From Bordetella avium (GTDB taxonomy: Bacteria; Pseudomonadota; Gammaproteobacteria; Burkholderiales; Burkholderiaceae_B): a stretch of DNA of 64,000 bases. Location of the stretch: assembly GCF_034424645.1 (NCBI RefSeq), contig NZ_CP139969.1, positions 2,852,001 through 2,916,000 on the forward strand, given 5' to 3'. The notes beneath the pieces were generated by a model. That model worked only from the letters and a program-made list of their open reading frames with translations. It was not told the DNA's origin and searched no databases. This document shows positions 60,041 to 64,000 of this stretch, in pieces. Each line of letters begins with the position of its first letter. Positions within the stretch are counted from its first letter, which is position 1. The position numbers and the translations under genes are program-made.

Positions 60041-62002
60041 ATGCCTCACGTCCCGCCGTTAAAGACCGCCGCCCTGCTGCTCTTGCTCGGGTTGAGTTCC
60101 GCGCACGCGGCCTCGCCCCTGCTCCAGGAAGGCAAGAAGACGCTATACCAGCGCGTGCTGACCACGCCCGGCTGCCAACTGCACGCCAAGCCCGGCGCGG
60201 CCGGCGTGCCCCAGCCCGCCTTCAGCCGCTTCTATGTCTACGCCCGGCAGGACGCGGATGGCGGCAAATGGCTACAGGTCGGCCCCGACTCTTATGGCAA
60301 GACCACCGGCTGGCTGAACCAGGCCTGCACGGTGGACTGGAAGATGCAGTTGTCACTGGCCTTCACCAACCCCGCCGGCCGCGACCGCACCCTCTTCTTC
60401 CAGGAACGCGACAAGCTTGACGCCGTGCTCAACGCCGTCGATCCGGTCGAGAAGATTGCGCCGGTGCGCCATCAGCTCAAATCTCAGGGTAAGGCTGCCG
60501 GCATTGTGGCCCAGGAACCCGAGCTCTTCGTGGACATGCAAAAGCACTTCTATCTGCTGCCCATCCTGAGCGGCGAAGAGGTCATGACCGAGCAGGGCTT
60601 TCGCACCCGTGTGCTGAATGTCGCTTCGGTCAGCAAGGACGCGACCACTGCGCCGGCCTCGGGCGACACCTCATCGGCCGAGCAGCGCAGTAATCAGATC
60701 AAGGAATTCTCGGCGGCCGTTGTATTCGTGGTGGACTCCAGCATCTCGATGGACCCCTATATCGAGCGTACCCGCGAGGCCGTGCGGCGGGTCTATTCGC
60801 AGATCGAGCAAGAAAAGCTGGGCGACCGCGTCAAGTTCGGTCTGGTCGCCTTCCGCTCCAACGTCAAGGCAGTGCCGGGCCTGGAATATGTCAGCCGGGT
60901 CTATGCGGATCCCAATACCGTCAAAGACGGCGCGGACTTTCTGTCCAAGGTGTCAGACCTGAAACAGGCTTCGGTGTCCAGCAGCCTGTTCGACGAGGAT
61001 GCCTATGCAGGCGTCACGGAGGCCATCAACAAGGTGGACTGGCGCAACTTCGGCGCGCGCTACATCGTGCTGATTACAGACGCCGGCGCCATCGACGGCG
61101 GCAACAAACTGTCCTCGACCGGGCTGGACGCCAGCCAGGTGCGGCTGGAAGCAGGCAAGCCAGGGGTGGCGATTTACACGCTGCATCTGAAAACCGCGGC
61201 CGGCAAGAACAACCATGCCCACGCAGAGTCGCAATACCGCAACCTCTCCACCTACGGCAACACCAACCTTTCGCTGTACTACCCGGTCAACGCCGGTGAC
61301 GTGAATGAGTACGGCAAAAAAGTGGACATGCTGGCTGCCGCCATCACGCAGCAGGTCAAGTCCGCCTACCAGGGAGAGGATGCCGTGGGCAGCGCAGCCA
61401 ATGCCAGCGACCCGGGGCGCAAACCCGCCAACGCCGACGACAAGATGCGCGATGACGCGGCCTTGATCGGCAATGCAATGAAGCTTGCCTATCTGGGCGA
61501 AAAAATCGGCGCCCAGGCCCCCCCGGTGTTTCAGGCCTGGATCAGTGACCGCGACCTCATCAAGCAAAATATCCCGACCACCGACGTCAGAGTCCTGCTG
61601 ACCAAGGGCCAGTTGAGCGATCTGAACGACGTCATGCGTAAGATCGTGGATGCCGCCAACCAGGGTCTGATCTCGTCTTCCGACATGTTCCAGCAATTGC
61701 GCTCGGTGGCTGCCGCCATGGGCGCTGACCCCAACCAGCTCAAGCAATCCAAGCTGTCGGACATGGGCTTTATGGCCGAGTATCTCGAAGGCCTGCCCTA
61801 TCAGAGCGAGGTCCTCAACCTGGACGAAGACAGCTGGAAGAGCATGGACGGCCTGGCGCAGGAGAAATTCATCCGCACGCTCAGCACCAAGTTGCGCCAC
61901 TATCAGATCTACAACGCCGATGCCGATCGTTGGGTCGCGCTGGCCAAGGATAGCGACCAGCGCGACTATGTCTATCCCGTGCCGCTGGAAATGATGCCGT
62001 GA
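60041..62002 (+). CDS. secreted vWA-domain protein
   Basis: 653 residues from the ATG at 60041; a GTG at 60029 overlapping the previous stop is the alternative. A signal peptide (LKTAALLLLLGLSSAHAAS) leads to an SH3-like segment (residues about 30-105). The von Willebrand A domain begins near 225 with a MIDAS motif (VVFVVDSSISMDPYIERT) and YIVLITDAGAIDG further on. The C-terminal ~200 residues are helical. Likely periplasmic. The vWA fold suggests metal-dependent protein binding or assembly. Confidence 0.82.
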   Translation: MPHVPPLKTAALLLLLGLSSAHAASPLLQEGKKTLYQRVLTTPGCQLHAKPGAAGVPQPAFSRFYVYARQDADGGKWLQVGPDSYGKTTGWLNQACTVDWKMQLSLAFTNPAGRDRTLFFQERDKLDAVLNAVDPVEKIAPVRHQLKSQGKAAGIVAQEPELFVDMQKHFYLLPILSGEEVMTEQGFRTRVLNVASVSKDATTAPASGDTSSAEQRSNQIKEFSAAVVFVVDSSISMDPYIERTREAVRRVYSQIEQEKLGDRVKFGLVAFRSNVKAVPGLEYVSRVYADPNTVKDGADFLSKVSDLKQASVSSSLFDEDAYAGVTEAINKVDWRNFGARYIVLITDAGAIDGGNKLSSTGLDASQVRLEAGKPGVAIYTLHLKTAAGKNNHAHAESQYRNLSTYGNTNLSLYYPVNAGDVNEYGKKVDMLAAAITQQVKSAYQGEDAVGSAANASDPGRKPANADDKMRDDAALIGNAMKLAYLGEKIGAQAPPVFQAWISDRDLIKQNIPTTDVRVLLTKGQLSDLNDVMRKIVDAANQGLISSSDMFQQLRSVAAAMGADPNQLKQSKLSDMGFMAEYLEGLPYQSEVLNLDEDSWKSMDGLAQEKFIRTLSTKLRHYQIYNADADRWVALAKDSDQRDYVYPVPLEMMP

Positions 62003-62014
62003 GGCCGGACTGAT

Positions 62015-62701
62015 ATGTTGCAGATCGAAGATCTGCGGCTGATTCGCGGCCCTGCCTTCGAAGTACGGCTTGCCACGCTCGAACTGGCCCCGGGCGAAGT
62101 CATCGCCGTGGTCGGCAGCAGCGGCTGCGGCAAGAGCACCCTGCTCGAAGGCCTAGGCCTGTTGCTGGCCCCGGCGACCATCGGCCGCTACATCCTGGAC
62201 GGCACGAGAGATGTCGCCGCCATGATGCGGCGCGACGATGAGCGCGGACTGGCCGCCTTGCGGGCGGCGCGCATCGGCTTCGTGCTGCAATCGGGCGGCC
62301 TGCTGCCCTATCTGTCTGCCGGAGAAAACATCGCCCTGCCACGCCGACTACAGGGCATGCCGGACGCTGACGCGCACACCACGCAGGCCATCGAACAACT
62401 GGGCCTGAGCGCCCTGCTCGGCCAACGGCCTGCCGCGCTATCGCTCGGCGAACGCCAGCGCGTGGCCGTAGTGCGAGCCATGGCGCACGGCCCCGGCCTG
62501 CTATTGGCCGACGAGCCCACCTCGGCGCTCGACCCCGACAATTCGCGCCGCCTCTTCGGTCTGTTCATCGACCTGGCCCGCCGTTGCCGCATGGTAACGG
62601 TGGTGGTCACCCACGATTGGGCGCTGGTGCAAGAATTCGGCCTGCGCCATCTGAAGGCCTATTCACGCGCCGGGGTGACCGAGTTCGAGGAAGCCGTATG
62701 A
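62015..62701 (+). CDS. ABC transporter ATP-binding protein (LolD/MacB-like)
   Basis: 228 residues with complete ATPase motifs: Walker A GSSGCGKST near residue 36, Q-loop VLQSGGLLPYL, signature LSLGERQRVAV, Walker B GLLLADEPTSALD and switch His in VVTHD. Size and the FtsX-like partner place it in the LolD/MacB class, which drives periplasmic conformational work rather than classical import. Overlaps the permease gene (ATGA). Confidence 0.92.
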   Translation: MLQIEDLRLIRGPAFEVRLATLELAPGEVIAVVGSSGCGKSTLLEGLGLLLAPATIGRYILDGTRDVAAMMRRDDERGLAALRAARIGFVLQSGGLLPYLSAGENIALPRRLQGMPDADAHTTQAIEQLGLSALLGQRPAALSLGERQRVAVVRAMAHGPGLLLADEPTSALDPDNSRRLFGLFIDLARRCRMVTVVVTHDWALVQEFGLRHLKAYSRAGVTEFEEAV

Positions 62702-63897
62702 AACTCGGCCAGATCGCCCGCCTGGCCGGTGCGGACCTGCGTCATGACCGCCTGGTGTCCCTGTGTATGGTGGCCTCGCTGGTGGCCGTCATCGCGCCCT
62801 TGTTGCTCCTATTCGGTCTGAAACACGGCGTGATCAGCACCATGCGCGATCAATTGTTGAATGACCCGCACAACCTCGAGATCCGTCTGCTCAATAGCGG
62901 CAGCTACGATCAGACCTGGGTTGACGCCCTGGCGCAACATCCCCAAGCCGGCTTCGTCATCGGCCTGACCCGCTCGCTGAACACCCAGGCAGATCTGTTG
63001 CGCTCCGGCGCGCAGTTTCTGGAGAATGCCGACGTGCTGCCCACCGCCAGCGGCGACCCCTTGATGGCAGGCCTGCGCGCACCGGCAGCCGGCGCAGTCG
63101 TGCTGAGCGCACAGGCCGCCACACGGCTGGGCGCCAACCCGGGCGATACGCTGCGCATGCGAGTGAGCCGCCGCCTCGAAGGCCGGGACCAGCGGGCCAT
63201 GGTGCCGCTGATCGTCCATGCCGTGCTGGCGCCGTCGGCCTATCCCCGTCCGGCCGCCTTTGTCCAGCCCGAGCTCTTGCGCGATATGGAGTGGTATCGC
63301 GACGGTTATGCCGCCCTGGGCGCCGAAGATGGCCAGCCCCTGGATCTTGCCCGCCAACGCTTCGCCAAGGCGCGTGTCTACGCGCGCGACATCGACGCCG
63401 TCGAGGCGCTGGAACGTCACCTCAACGATATGCGCATCGAAACCACCAGCCGCCTGGCCGAGATAGACAAGGTAAAGGCCATTGACCACCTGCTGTCCAC
63501 GGTGTTCGGCGTCATCGCCGGCACGGGCGTGCTGGGCTGCCTGGCCTCTCTCGCTGGGGCTTTTCTGGCCAACATCAGGCGCAAGCGGCGCGACATCGCC
63601 GTGTTGCGCCTGATCGGCCTAGAAGGCCGCCAGGTGAACCTCTACATCGTGATCCAGGCCCTGATCCTGACGGCTATCGCCTTCGTGCTGGGCCTGGGTG
63701 TTTATTTTGCAGGCAGCGCCATTTTTAACCACCTGCTCGGCCTGAGCCAGGACACCCAGAGCTTTATCTGCCGCATTACGCCGCAGCATGCCCTGATCGC
63801 CCTGACCATCACCCTGGCCGTGGCGCTGCTGGTATCGCAACTGGGCGCGCTCAGCGCGCGCCGTATTCAACCTGCGGAGAGTCTGCGTGAAATCTAA
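62698..63897 (+). CDS. FtsX-like ABC transporter permease
   Basis: 399 residues from the ATG at 62698 (MKLGQIARLAGADLRHDR). Type VII topology: an N-terminal helix (VSLCMVASLVAVIAPLLLLFGL), a ~250-residue periplasmic domain, then three C-terminal helices (STVFGVIAGTGVLGCLASLAGAFLAN; QALILTAIAFVLGLGVYFAG; HALIALTITLAVALLVSQLGAL). Works with the preceding ATPase. Confidence 0.9.
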   Translation: MKLGQIARLAGADLRHDRLVSLCMVASLVAVIAPLLLLFGLKHGVISTMRDQLLNDPHNLEIRLLNSGSYDQTWVDALAQHPQAGFVIGLTRSLNTQADLLRSGAQFLENADVLPTASGDPLMAGLRAPAAGAVVLSAQAATRLGANPGDTLRMRVSRRLEGRDQRAMVPLIVHAVLAPSAYPRPAAFVQPELLRDMEWYRDGYAALGAEDGQPLDLARQRFAKARVYARDIDAVEALERHLNDMRIETTSRLAEIDKVKAIDHLLSTVFGVIAGTGVLGCLASLAGAFLANIRRKRRDIAVLRLIGLEGRQVNLYIVIQALILTAIAFVLGLGVYFAGSAIFNHLLGLSQDTQSFICRITPQHALIALTITLAVALLVSQLGALSARRIQPAESLREI

Positions 63898-64000
63898 AGC
63901 GGCTTTGTTGCTTATTCTGTCGGCCTTCGCGGGTGCGGCCGGTGCGGCCCCAAAGTGGGAAGAACGCTATTACAACCCCAAGCCGGCCAAGGATGACGTC
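63887..64000 (+). CDS. secreted protein, cut by the window edge
   Basis: A GTG at 63887 overlaps the end of the permease gene and opens a signal peptide (VKSKAALLLILSAFAGAAGAA), then PKWEERYYNPKPAKDDV to the edge. 38 codons are visible. From memory, similar N-termini occur in SUMF1-type (formylglycine-generating) proteins near srf genes, but the visible part cannot test that. Confidence 0.7.
   Translation, partial: MKSKAALLLILSAFAGAAGAAPKWEERYYNPKPAKDDV

Overview
The window reads as chromosome of a beta-proteobacterium of the Alcaligenaceae, most like Bordetella. The basis is high GC, dense gene packing, syntenic housekeeping blocks (queA-tgt-yajC-secD-secF; miaB-phoH-ybeY, corC-lnt), a DUF4148 gene, a pertactin-like autotransporter and an fds-type NAD-linked formate dehydrogenase. 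The genus is an inference from gene content; no alignment was run.

Layout. 0-2 kb: small membrane stress-type proteins (DUF883, YqjE-like) and a secreted hypothetical. 2-8 kb: cysG, upp, dacB, then queA-tgt. 8-11.4 kb: yajC-secD-secF. 11.5-20.5 kb: a tRNA-Ala/Glu/Asp cluster on the minus strand, 7.8 kb of genes (aldo/keto reductase, lnt, corC, ybeY, phoH, miaB, PAP2 phosphatase), then two more copies of the same tRNA cluster on the plus strand. 20.6-22 kb: a TetR regulator, a DUF4148 gene broken by a stop codon, and three copies of a candidate operator. 22-29.4 kb: bioB with a DMT permease, an MFS permease, a peroxiredoxin and a frameshifted DUF748 (AsmA-like) gene. 29.4-41.3 kb: a molybdenum-cofactor and formate-dehydrogenase island (moaC-moaD-moaE-moaB-moeA, mobA, moaA, a ModE-like regulator, fdsG-fdsB-fdsA-fdhD-fdsD). 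41.3-46.3 kb: a methyltransferase, an autotransporter switched by a G11 tract and a possible chrA remnant. 46.3-51.5 kb: an RhtA-like exporter, an atypical SDR, an ECF sigma/anti-sigma operon and a stand-alone allophanate hydrolase. 51.9-64 kb (open at the right edge): a long operon of srfA-, srfB- and srfC-like genes, a one-pass membrane protein, a secreted vWA protein, an ABC ATPase, an FtsX-like permease and a further secreted protein.

How the genes work together. The moa/moe/mob genes make the bis-MGD cofactor for the soluble FdsABG(D) formate dehydrogenase and FdhD activates it; the divergent ModE-like regulator, with two ATATG-N10-CATAT sites, is the likely switch. The last 12 kb looks like one envelope-associated machine: an Hsp70/actin-like ATPase (SrfB), a large P-loop GTPase (SrfC), membrane and periplasmic vWA partners and an ABC module. 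This is the most interesting and least understood part of the window.

Three genes carry apparent one-base changes in G runs (autotransporter G11, srfA G4, DUF748 G3). The first looks like genuine phase variation. The other two could be real mutations or sequence errors and should be checked in reads.
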